A stretch of 64,000 nucleotides of DNA from Symsagittifera roscoffensis (taxonomy: Eukaryota; Xenacoelomorpha; Acoela; Convolutidae). Position 1 is the first letter of the stretch; each line of letters begins with the position of its first letter. Positions 26,901-38,900 of this stretch are shown here, one piece after another. A model generated the notes under the pieces. It ran no database searches, was not told the DNA's origin, and saw only the letters and a program-made list of their open reading frames with translations. A program made the position numbers and the translations under genes. The stretch covers positions 14,625,802 through 14,689,801 of the forward strand of contig NC_087064.1 of assembly GCF_963678635.1 (NCBI RefSeq), read 5' to 3'.

Positions 26901-29900
26901 GTTTTCTTAAGTGATATAAAATTTAGTTTTCAACTAGTTGAGCCGCTTAAAATTAGGGGAAAGGCAGCGGTTCTCAGCGAAGAGCTGAACTGCTTGTATG
27001 TTAGTATTTTTCCTCGTGAATAAATTGTCTTAACTCAATCATGTATTTCAGTCGCTTCTCGAACGACTCCAATGCAATCAATGCCTACTTGTTCTTCCCT
27101 CAAGTGGACAGACTGTGTGCTGTGCTGGACCTGAAAGTAACAGTGGATGAGCCTACTGCTGGGGAGGAACAAGAGAAGCCGGAAGAAGTTGCGGTTGTCC
27201 CTGGAATCCCTTCTGAGGGTACTGGAGCAGAGAGTGGAAAAGGTCAGCCAGCTAATGGTAAACATCAATTTATTGTTCCGACTCGAATAAAGTGAGGAAT
27301 AGAAAGAGATATGCTTGGGGTTTTTCCTATTCAGAGTAATTTTACAAAACTTGACTTCTTTTGGGTATCGATCCGGTAATCTTCGCGTATACTTGTCACT
27401 AGCATAAATGCTCTTGTAAGTTCTCGATTAATACAGTGCTGATTTAACAAAGCGTTAACCGATAAAATGAACATAACTTGAAAATTAAAACGCATTTTTT
27501 TTTTCAAAATGGGTTGATTTAAGGCAAAAATGAGGGTGACAAAGGTTGGATAGAGCTTTAAGAAAAATAATGGGGTGCAATTTATTATGCAAAATTTGGG
27601 CCCAAGTTTTTACCCCAAAATCGACTATTTTCGGCCTTTTTTAGTCAATCAAAAATTATGCTAAAGCTATCGGTTCAACTGCTGACAAAATTTTATCAAA
27701 GTGAGACTGGGTATCGGAGGGAGGACGGGTGGTTGTTTATGTGCACAAGATGTTGCTTTATTTTTCTACTCATAAGAGTTTCAGAACAAATAACTTGCAA
27801 GATAAACAGCTTTGAGTCCTGTTCGTAAATGACCGGTCTCCGGTTTGATCCCCATAGATAAAAATGATTTTAGAAACTTTCAATTTACACACCCGTATTT
27901 TCTAGGCACAATCATGTATTGTGGGTCCCGATAATTAAGTACCTGAGAGTAGCCAAAAATGACGAGGAAGCAAAAATTAAAGTTGCATCACTAAAATTCA
28001 ATTATTATGCCGTGTTTACTTATAGGGTTTTTTTTCAGTTATATACCCCTAAATGATGAAATACGAAACTGGAAATTTTTGTAAAAGAAAAATGAATCGA
28101 TATTACTAGGAAAGGAAAAAAACTGGTTCTTTTCTCTCTTTGGCCGTTTTCTCATCGTTAATTTTATAAATAAATTTTGGACCAATGCATTTTTTGTTTT
28201 AATTGAATTTAATTCGCGTTTCACTTATTTAATTCATTAATTTAAGTTGTTTCAATATTGATTCAATGTTCGAGTATCAGTCTTGCATTTTAAAGCAAAA
28301 TCGATAAAAACTTACATTTTCTCATTTTAGCTCATTTAGGGGCGTATAACCGGAAAGACCCCCCTTATGTTGTGGATGAGATTGCAATCGATTTCTAAGT
28401 GCCAATTTTTCTGCAATTTTCAATATTTTGCTATTCAAATTATTGAAGAAAATTCAGTTTATTTCATTTTTGCGTATTTGAGGGGTCTTAAAGCTTAAAA
28501 TTTCAGAAACTTTATAGATTTTGAAAACTGTGCTTTTTGTTGGCAATTTTCAATATTGGAAATGATTTTGATTAGCTGTAAAAATTTTTGCTAGATTGCG
28601 AACGGTTTGTTCCATGTCAGCTAGTTATACAGTTCTGATTTAAGTTATCCTGACAAAGCAAACAAAATTTGAAATTTCAAACGCAAGTTTTTCTCAAATT
28701 GGGTTAGAATAAATCAAAAATTGAACAGAACAAAAGTTATTAGAATTTCAACAGAAATAAAATGGTTCAATTTTTTCCCCAAAATTCTTAACCAAGTTTT
28801 TACCCCAAAAATGGGTCATTTAAGCTTTTTAAATTAATCAAGAATTACGCTGAAGCTACCAAGTTTATTGATGAGAAATATTTAAAAAGAAGCCTCTTTC
28901 ACGGCACAACAAAGTCCTAGAAAGATAATTTTCCCAGAAATCTGTATTTTTTTGCCTAACAACAAATTTCAAGTATTTCACGCAAATTTTTCTCTAGAAG
29001 TTTTTGGGCTGTGTAAAAAGCTTCTTTTGACATAGCTTTCTCATCAATTAACTGGGCAGTTTCACGGAAATAAGTGTTTTGAGTGTTTTTGGAAAAAAAA
29101 TATTCAGCGAAAACAAAATCTTTTGTGTACCCAGAACTACATTATGCACACAAAAAGTTAAATTTTGCATGCAAAATTTTTTTTGGAAAATGCTTGTTTG
29201 CTTATAAAATTCGTTTTGCGGTTTTAAAAACACAATTTTGGTGCAACTTTGAAAGGACTGGTATAAAATTTTGTTGTCGCCATCAAACAACTGTTTGTCA
29301 TACAATATCCATATATGTAGTTTGTATGATTAGCATTTTTTTGACAATTTTTTTTAATTTATGCCGATACACCGAATTTTATGCTAAAATAAGAAAAAAA
29401 TTCTTTGTAAATTTGATGACACCATTTTAGCAAAATATATGAAACTGCTATGAGTAGTATTTTTTCATAGACTTAGTTTATGGAATTGTATGATTAACAT
29501 TTTTGGTCTATAGAGGTCAACCCGGGAGCACGCGCATTTTAGAAACTGCCGGAATTAGTTCAAACTTCTCGCTCATAAAATCGGAAACTACCCGAAAGAT
29601 ATATCTAATGACAAAATTCGGTAGACGCGAATAAGCAGCACAGACAATAACAACTACATGCATCAGGAAACATTGACAAATGATTTATTACCTCAAATGA
29701 AGTTTTAATTGAACAAAATCTTGCCGCACTGTCCTGAGCTCACTGTTCTTTTGTTTTTTTTGGATAATAGCCGAGTCGTAAAAAGATTTAAAAAAGATTT
29801 TAGCGTTATAGCATTTTGTACCTTTTTTTCAAATTTCTCGACTGTAATTGCCAACCGGACGGCTTCTTTCTCCCCTCCCCTCGCCTCCCCTCCCCCTGCC

Positions 29901-32900
29901 CATCTCCTTCCTCTTTGAAAACATAAACTGTTTGTACTTACTGCCACTCTCTTCAATTTCCCCTCTTCTGCTTCGTATGTGCAGACAATCAATAAAATAG
30001 AATTGGAAATAAACAAACACAGATGTGTTTTTACCATTTATGACCATTTCCCAATTTCCCACTTCCTTTTTACCCCCGATTCAAACAACGTCCTGCGCCA
30101 CTTTTCTGTGGTAAGCGGACAAAATGGGAAGCTAGTACCAATTTGGTCAAAATTGCCTAAAAAATTAAAATATACGGAGGTGAAAATCAATTTATGACGC
30201 CAATTATCTCCAAGGAAACGAAAACAAAAGACAAAAAATGACACTAACAACCATCATAACGACAAAATTCAAGCTAATTTCAATCAGCAAAATAAAATTG
30301 CCCATATTGATGAGCGACAGTTTCGCATTTTAATTTTTTTGTCTTTAATTTGGATGAATGTAAATGATATTAAATTTTTTCTGACGCAGTTTTGTTGGAC
30401 CCCACACCTAGGTGGATTAGATAAAGTCGTCAATTTCTGTTTCATTACATCAATGTGCAATTATGTAGCTATTTTCAATTTTTTTTTGACAATTTCAGTC
30501 AATTTGACTGATCGTTTTTAAAGCTTAGTAGTCGTTTTCTCGCTACGTGCAGAGAAAGTTCGCTGAAAACTTCAAATGAAAACAAATATGTATATAATTT
30601 AATGAAAGAATTTTTTTGCAATGCTGAATGTAGTCTCGTCCGAGCATTTTTGTTTCTACGCTCACATCTAGTTATCCATTGTTGTTTTTTGCTTTAGGCG
30701 AGTCTGACTTGGTAAATGTTGACAATGGAAAAGAGAGGACCGATAAAGACAACAACCAGAAAGAGTCACTAAACACAGGTACAAAGTACAAACTGTATTG
30801 TGGAACTAACTCATGTGCACTAACCGAAAAGTTCTGGTATTTTTCAGCTCAATGAAACGCTCAAATTGCATGTAAACTTTTTTTAGAGTGCTGCTTCAAA
30901 TTATCCGGAAAAAACGTAAAACTTGAAAAATGAAACGCGTTTTCTGCTGATAAAACTATATCAAATTTGACTTCTTATGTATCCCAACAAAGTTCAAAAA
31001 TTTGAGGAGAATATTATCTTTTCAGTTTTTTTATAAATAAACTTTTTTTCATTTGATAGCCAAAAAATGTCAATTCTTTTCTCTTTTCTGACTTCGCTGA
31101 AAGTCCGGAATATTTATGCTTGTGGTGGTTGTTTCTACTCAGTCAATTTTCGAATTCTTAATTAACCGTTTTTGACTTAATTTTTTTTGTACGATCTGAG
31201 AAAAAAAGTTGTCCCCTGCTTAAGTGTAAAACAAAACTGCTCGCATCGACTGGCCTTAACGCCTTTCGATATCAATTTTGAAATCATCAATTTGAGTTTT
31301 TTCGGGTTTTTTTGAAAACTTCTCCTTACACTCTATGTCAAGTATAAAGTGATGTTCTTAGCATCTAGTTACATATTAATAAAATCGAATATCTTGCCTC
31401 AATTCAATTTGGAACAATTGATAAGCGGATTCATTCGCCACTTTTGCGTCATTGGCAAGAATTTTATCGCTTGTTAATTGTGTCAAATTGGTTTTTTAAG
31501 CCCCATAGTTTAACTGAAAAAGTGAAATATCTGTTTAAATTTGAACTTACGAACTCAATACCCTCAGATAGCTTAGAAAACTTCAGCCAAAAATCTTCAG
31601 TCAAAAAGTCGAAATTGGTCTTGAGAAAAAACTACCCCGAGCACATATATTCCGTAACTCTCTTCACAAGTCAGAACAAAAAAAATCCACCAATTGTGTC
31701 AAGTTGGTTTTTTAAGCCCCATAGTTTAACTGAAAAAGTGAAATATCTTTTTAAATTTGAACTTACGAACTCAATACCCTCAGATAGCTTAGAAAACTTC
31801 AGCCAAAAATCTTCAGTGAAAAAGTCGAAATTGGCCTTGAGAAAAAACTACCCCGAGCACATATATTCCGTAATTCTCTTCACAAGTCAAAACAAAAAAA
31901 ATCCACCTGTTTTCATTTCTCGCAAAGTTATAGGGGTTTGAAAGTTGCGGATTTGAGCTAACTAACGCGCATTATCTTGCGTTCTTATAAAATGAATGAG
32001 CGGCGGATTAAGTTGTTCAAAACTGCATTGAGGCCAATCATTAGGTCTTATAATTACAATTTGAACCGCTTAAAACATCCCTTCGTATTTTGCGGCGGAG
32101 ACAAAAGACATTGTTCTGTGGATAAAATGAAAAAATATATAAAAAAAATACTTTTTCATCTTTTTTTTTTCGTTTTATCAATCCAATTAATCAGTATTTT
32201 ATCAAAAAGAAAAAAGTTTAGTTTCCACTAACGTGAAGTCCATAATTTTTGGGCTTTGCCTTGTTATACTAGTCTTCTTGTTACCAGATAAAAAAATGAT
32301 TGAAAAAAAAATGTTTCGCGCCAATTTTTGGCGATCATATTCTTGTTAAACTTTGTCGCGCCACGCAAGAGGCTCACTTTGATTTAGTTGTGTAATTCAA
32401 CCAATAGTTTTGGCACAACTTTTGATTGATTAAAAAACTAAAAGTGATCGTTATGGGGGAAAAGTTTTGTGGTGAATTGTGTGAAATAAATTGCACCATG
32501 TTAATTTTGTTAAAACTCTAAACATTTTTTTTCTTTTTTTTCCGTCTAAAACCAACCTAATTTAATTTTCAAGTTTTTATTATTTTTGTTCTGTCAGCAC
32601 TGTAGTTAATGCCAAATTTCTGGCAACGTTCTTTTCGGTCAACAAATCTGAACAAATTAAATTAACCTAAAACTGCTTATTGACGTTTGAAATCAATTTT
32701 TCGCTCATTTGAGCACGTAAAAACCTTTTCAAAAAAATTAATTATCCTGAAAGCTTTCGTGTTTGGACCGATTATGTTGCTGAAGGTCATCGATTTTGCC
32801 AACCGTCTTGCAATAATTGTATATCAGCAATTTTAATAATGCTGTGAACGCTGTGTAGCTCTGTGGGTTCTCGACTTATGGGGAAATTTTATCTCTCTCA

Positions 32901-35900
32901 CTCTCTCCTCCCTTAGATGTACTCGCAGTGAGGTTCGTTGGCCGCACGTGTCTGATACTTTCATAGGTTACCTTGTTTAAAATGCTTGAAAAAGTTGAAA
33001 ACAGTGGTAAAGTTTATAAAGGCAAAACTATTGCATGACTTAATCCCAAACCCCAAACTATGTTCTTTCTTAAGAGTTCGAAAAACAAACCAAGCGTTAG
33101 TACTTTTTTCCAAGAGTACTTTTCGTCATCACCAACTAGATAACAGAAAACACATTCAATTCCCACAGAGCTCAAACGACGATTAAAAAACATCAAACCT
33201 GTCAGTTAACGATTACAGAAAAGGCAATAAGTTGCTAAAAATTGTTAATTTCATTTGAAAAATTGATTGACGTTACAAAGCAACCTTTATTTAGCTAATC
33301 TGATTCTAACCAACAACAACAAGCTTTGATAACGCATATGTAGTCAACTGACCAGGCTCTGGTGGCCTTCAACCCTGTTCTTCATGTAAGTTCAGCCTAA
33401 TAATGCATAACGCAGAGTCAGAGAATCGAACCTATGATCTACTGACTTTAAACTTCTGAGTCGTTTTATTTATTACGAGCAAATCGAAGAAGGTACCATT
33501 CCTGCTCCTAAAGTGATCATTTGAATCTATAGTGTTTAAAATGTTTAAGTATCTGAGTGCAGCGATCTGCAAAAAGGTATGTTTGAAAATAATTTTACTT
33601 CAGGTCCTTCTGGTTTGGTTATAACACCTGCAAACAAAGATGGCAGTAGCAGCGAGAAAGTAGTCGCAGCCGCGGTCGAAGTTCTAGACGGCGAAGCTTC
33701 CCGAGGAGCGAAGGACAAGCGGCTTCTCACCATCGCAATTCTAACCGCCATACCATGTGTAGTGGTAGGCGTTATGGCGGGCATGGGTCTCCTCTACTGT
33801 TTTGCATTCTACAAGGCCAACAAACACTCAAGGGTCGCTAAATCGTCTCCGAATGAGTTAATTTATGCACCGGTGCCGGTGACACTACAGGGCCGAGGAG
33901 TAGGAAAATCTCCATCGGGCAACTCACAGGACCAGTGTCACAAAGCACTGGAAAATAGCTACATGTACCAGCAGGTAGAAAGATTCGCCAATTACCTTTC
34001 ATGATTTTAAGACTCAAAATTGTTTTTTTTTTCTTAATTTTAAATGTGCTATGTTTTTTAATCTAGCGTTTACCGAGCATAAAATAGCCGCAGATAAGTT
34101 ACAAGCAACAAAGTAAACACATGTAAGGTTGACCTTTTAAAAAAAAAGATGAAATTTTGTCGACCTTTTTTGAGGTCGACCAATTGGATTTTTCGCGCTT
34201 CACTAAATTTTTATAATGAACCAATTAAGCCAAAAATTTCTGGCCGCAGACAGTTTTTGAAAAAAAAACTGGCTAAAATGGCTTTTTTGACCACACAATC
34301 GCGTTTTTTCCTTGCACGCTCCTGCATACGAGCTCCAAATTAAATTTGATCTCATAAATCCTTTTAATTTTAACAAAAAAAAATATTTTCAGGACATGTT
34401 TGTGTTTAGGTATATGCGCAATACCTTCAAATAGACCCCCAAGCTCAGCAGCAGTCAGAAGAGAAGCACTACTCCACAATCAGCTCCACCCACCCCCTCT
34501 CCCACCCGTCTATCTCAAATGAACCACACTACACCTCGAATCATAACCCCTACTCAGTTGACCCTGAAGGAATGCAGGTCAGTGATCATACTGCCAATTC
34601 GAAAAAACTTAAATTTTTTGAACTATTTCTTTGGCGAAGTCCAAGTCTTACAGAAGTTACGAAGATTGCAACAAAAACTAACCGGAGAAATTATTCGATT
34701 AGAAAACATGATTTCTTTCCGTGTAACCTTCTTTTTTTGATTTTTTGTGTAATTGGTTGCAATAAACAGCAAAAGTTTATCGCTGCTTAATTTATGAGCA
34801 AATACACAGTTTTATGGCTTCTACAGAATTTTCAAAGTAGGTTTTTGTGAAATATTCGTCTGATTTCAGCTCAGCGTGGCCTATCCATATCTATGTAAAT
34901 CGAAATTTTAGTCACTTTAACTATCCATTTTTATATTCCGCTCAATAATTTACAGGCACATATGATACAGACGCAGGTGCAGAATCAAGGCCATTCATCA
35001 TCATCTCCATCGGCGGCAGCAGCGACCACCCACTCAGCCTCATTCAGTAACCTCCTCTTACCCAGTCAGTTCGGAGTGCACCCGAACCCACTCGCCCCGC
35101 CATTGCCCCCACATCACAGCCTGCGCAAGAACCCAGGTAGAACTATTGTATTTCGATAAATTGATATCTATGTTGTTATAAAAGTTAATAGTGGAATTAT
35201 TTAATCCTACTACTTGCCCTGTCCTGTGGTTGGTACAGTTCTCAACTGTTGAAAATTTTATCCTGGAAAATAGAAAATATTCGGCTTTATTTCTTGCCGA
35301 ATTACGCAATGATTTTGCTCTCCATTGCAAAAACAGTGCAATTTTTTTGAAAAATTGCCGGATGAATTAGTTCTACAATTCTACGGTGTTATAATAATAG
35401 TAATCTAATAGTATTAAATCAGAAGTGCCTTTCACCTTATATTGCAATATTGTTTTAGCAGGCAATTCATCGGCCCATGGAGACAGCATCCTGAGTACAT
35501 CAGCTATGAATGGTACTCCCTACAGATCCATCTCACCCAGACAAGATACCAACTTAGCCCGGCCACATCCTCCAAATAGACTGGACTTACACCCAGCAGA
35601 ACAAGGATTGGCTGGAAGCATGTCCAGATTACAGATGAATCGGGGCCATAGCATGTCCAGTCATGGCCATCGACAAGAGGACCATACACGGTTTCCACAG
35701 CATCACACAGTGGCACCCAATGGTAACCATGGGAGCCACGGAAACCAACATAATCACCACACACCGCATTCGCAATCGTTTAATCAGATGCAAAACAGGG
35801 CGTTGCCGAGACAACCTACGCAGTCTAGTAGCAGTCAGTTGATGGGGCAGAGGGGGGACCAAAGAAGTCCGATTGGGGAGGGGAGATTAGTTGGGGGATT

Positions 35901-38900
35901 GGGAGGGGCAACTGGGTTGCCTCAGAGTCACAGCATGCTGAACTATTCCCATACACAGCTGTGAGTGTTGAAAAGTTAGAAAAAATAAAGATTTCGAAAA
36001 TATTTTTGAAGTGAATATATGAATTTAAGCGAAAAAATTCAAAATCACCGCAACAACGCCATCAAGGCTATTATATTGCTTTACTAGAAAACTGAGACAA
36101 TTATCTTTTTGTTTAAATAAAAAATTGAATGTTCAATAAAAGTTAGTCACATTTGAAAAATTTTAAAAACGACTTAAAATTGTCTTTACAGATGAATCGG
36201 GATTTGAGAAGGAAAGAAACAACCTGACTGAAAAAACTTTCGGGTCACGTTTATTAATTGTTGTAATAAAATTTCTGTCTGTAAATGCAATAATTGTAAA
36301 AATGATTGACATTGATTTTGGTTATACTTTCATTTTGGTTATTGATCACATGCTTCAATATGGGCATGTTTCTCCTGTTCTGTTTTCTAGAATTGGGTTT
36401 TTCAGTGTATTTTTCTTTCAATTTTATTGCGGGTTACTTTGGTGCTGTACAGATACAACCCTGGGCATCTATTGAGAGACAGCAGCCAGCTGCAGCTAAA
36501 CAGCAGAACTGGCGACAGAAATAATGGGGGTGCAAATAACCCAGTGCAGTACAGATCAGATACCAGACTTTTCACACCCTCTCAATCCAATCACCCCCGC
36601 CATGGTCAACACCCAACTGCTGAAGGGGGAGATAGCGGGAACAATAACACGTACGGTCAGGACCCACTGAGTTCCAGGGTACTACTCTTTGCGACAGCCA
36701 ATCAAAATCACTCTGGAAGGGGCGGGGCTCAAGTCAGTAACAAAGTTATCAACAACATCCCTTTGATAAGAAAACCGACAGCTGTTAAGTACAATCACAG
36801 CAACAGTGACGAAGCGGCGGGACATTATGGTTCCCAAGGACCATACGGCTCCCAATCTTCGGCAGCACCTTCCCCAAATCCACAGCCGACTAGGCAAAAT
36901 GTGGGTGGGAAAGAGCAAAATTCTGTTTATAGGTCAGATTATGAGCCCAGAGAACTTGAGGGGGAGAGACTTAACGGACGTGTGGGTGGGATGAGGACTA
37001 GCGAGAACCCTCTTTACGGGACTACCAATCAGATTCATCAGTCCCAGGTAAGAAAAAGCAAGAATTCTATTCATGGTAGCACGAAACACTTCAAAGAGTA
37101 GAATGTAGATTATAAGTGAGTAGCCTTAACCTAATGGTGTTGGTTAATTTAGTTTTGACTGTTTTTCGATTGAAATGATAGTACTTGATTGAAATCAGCA
37201 TGATCCTTCAACTAATTTGTGTCATTGAAGTGCATGAACTTTGGTTTTTATTTTGAGACTTAAAAAATAATCGAGTCTTTCAAGATCATGCTAATAGTAG
37301 ATTTATGAAATCAATTGCTCCCTTTTTGCAGCTAGTTTTTTGTTTATATATATCAATTTTTTTAAGTTGCACTTTCTGTTTTGCTCCTTTGCATGTCAAT
37401 GGCTATTTTACCATGCCCCCTTTGCATGTTGTTTGTGTATGATAATGTTTTAGCACTCTATGTTAGAGTATGATTCCAGAAATATCCCCAGTGAAGCCTA
37501 CCCTTTAAACCCGCGTTTCCGACAAGGATCGGACATATATGCAACCAAAGAGACTAATGCTAGTCCTTTTGTATCAGACCAATCACAATCGCCGCACGCT
37601 TTTAAATCAGCGAATCCGGTTGGTCAACACAATAGACAGATTTACAATTCAGCCAATCAACTGTTCTCTCATGGTCATCGCAAAAGAGCTTCGACAGAAA
37701 GTCAATCTGTTTATAACAGACCGCGTGATACAGATTTTAATCACGCACAAAACCAACAGCAAGGTTACTTGATACCAGCTCTGGGACTACAAACTGAGGC
37801 CATCTACCGCCAAAAAAGAATTCCAATGGTGGGAAGATACCGAAATAGTGAAGAGAACGGAAATCAACCTAGACGCGAAGTCGAACCTACGTCCTCGCCA
37901 CCTTTGCTTCTTACTCGCCAAGATAAACGTCGGATCGCTCATCGTCACACTGTGTTTTGGGAAGGGCTGGGATGGCATGCGCTTTGAAGTTCCTTTTGCG
38001 GATTAGTAGCAAGGCCAGTGATAACCTATGATTTTAAAATTAATAAGTGTTAAGGCTACATATAATGATGCATGGTTCATGTTGTGTCTGTTACTCGATT
38101 AATTTTTTTTTCGTATTATTAGTTTAGAACTTGGTTTTAGTTTATCAACTTAGTTTTAGTTTGATCAGATTTTCTTGATGTTTTCCTTTCATGATCAATT
38201 CGCCTCATATTAATTTAAATGTTTTGATTGATAAATAACTCTGCAATGCATTGAAAAATTGATTTTATTCATAATTTAACTGGTCATAAAATACCTATGA
38301 TTTAGCAAAAAAATGTAATTACTGCAAATCCTGATGTTTCAGTACAATTTTCAGCCGACTGTTTTTGTTCCGACTATTGTATTTGGGTGTGTTTTAGTTT
38401 TTTCCACGCTAAATCAGGTACCACAAATAATCATGGAGTGTGTCGATTGATATATCAAACTAAAATTCTTTCAGTCTTAATTTGAAAAACATTTTAAAAT
38501 TTCAAAAAAAAATTCCCAGTGTCGAGAAAATTCAATTTGAAAATTTAGATTTTTGTTCTCATTTGGAGAGAATGAGCGAGCAGGCTTTTTTTATTTTTCA
38601 GCGAAAAGTATTTACCGCAAATAATCATCGTAATGGGTGGAGTCAGGGGCGGATCTAGGATTTTCTCGAGGAGGGCGACGGATTTTTATTCATTTTTTTG
38701 ACAATTCTGTCGCCCTTTTTTTTAGGTCGTCAAATTGAGTTTCCGATCTGAGCGCTCCCAGAACAATATAAAAACCCATTTTGGAACGCCGCTTTTGGGC
38801 ACTTTTTGGAAAATGTTGGCCAAAAAATTGCTTTGTTTTGGCGCGCACTCCCCCTCGAAATTAGTTTATGATGGCTTTGGAAAAACTTTAGGGTCGGTCG

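Noticed and set aside
31444-31941. 165-codon open frame with two 60-residue repeats
   Set aside because: It lies inside a family A repeat duplicated with a 215-bp period; the other copies of that family have no matching open frame.
33395-33470. Minus-strand AGGTTCGATTCTC, similar to a tRNA B box
   Set aside because: The T-arm does not pair, no D-arm or A box lies at the right distance and no cloverleaf can be drawn; at best a SINE remnant.
35504-35862. Minus-strand frames of 77-86 codons opposite exon 14
   Set aside because: They are antisense shadows of a low-complexity coding exon, with no family resemblance of their own.
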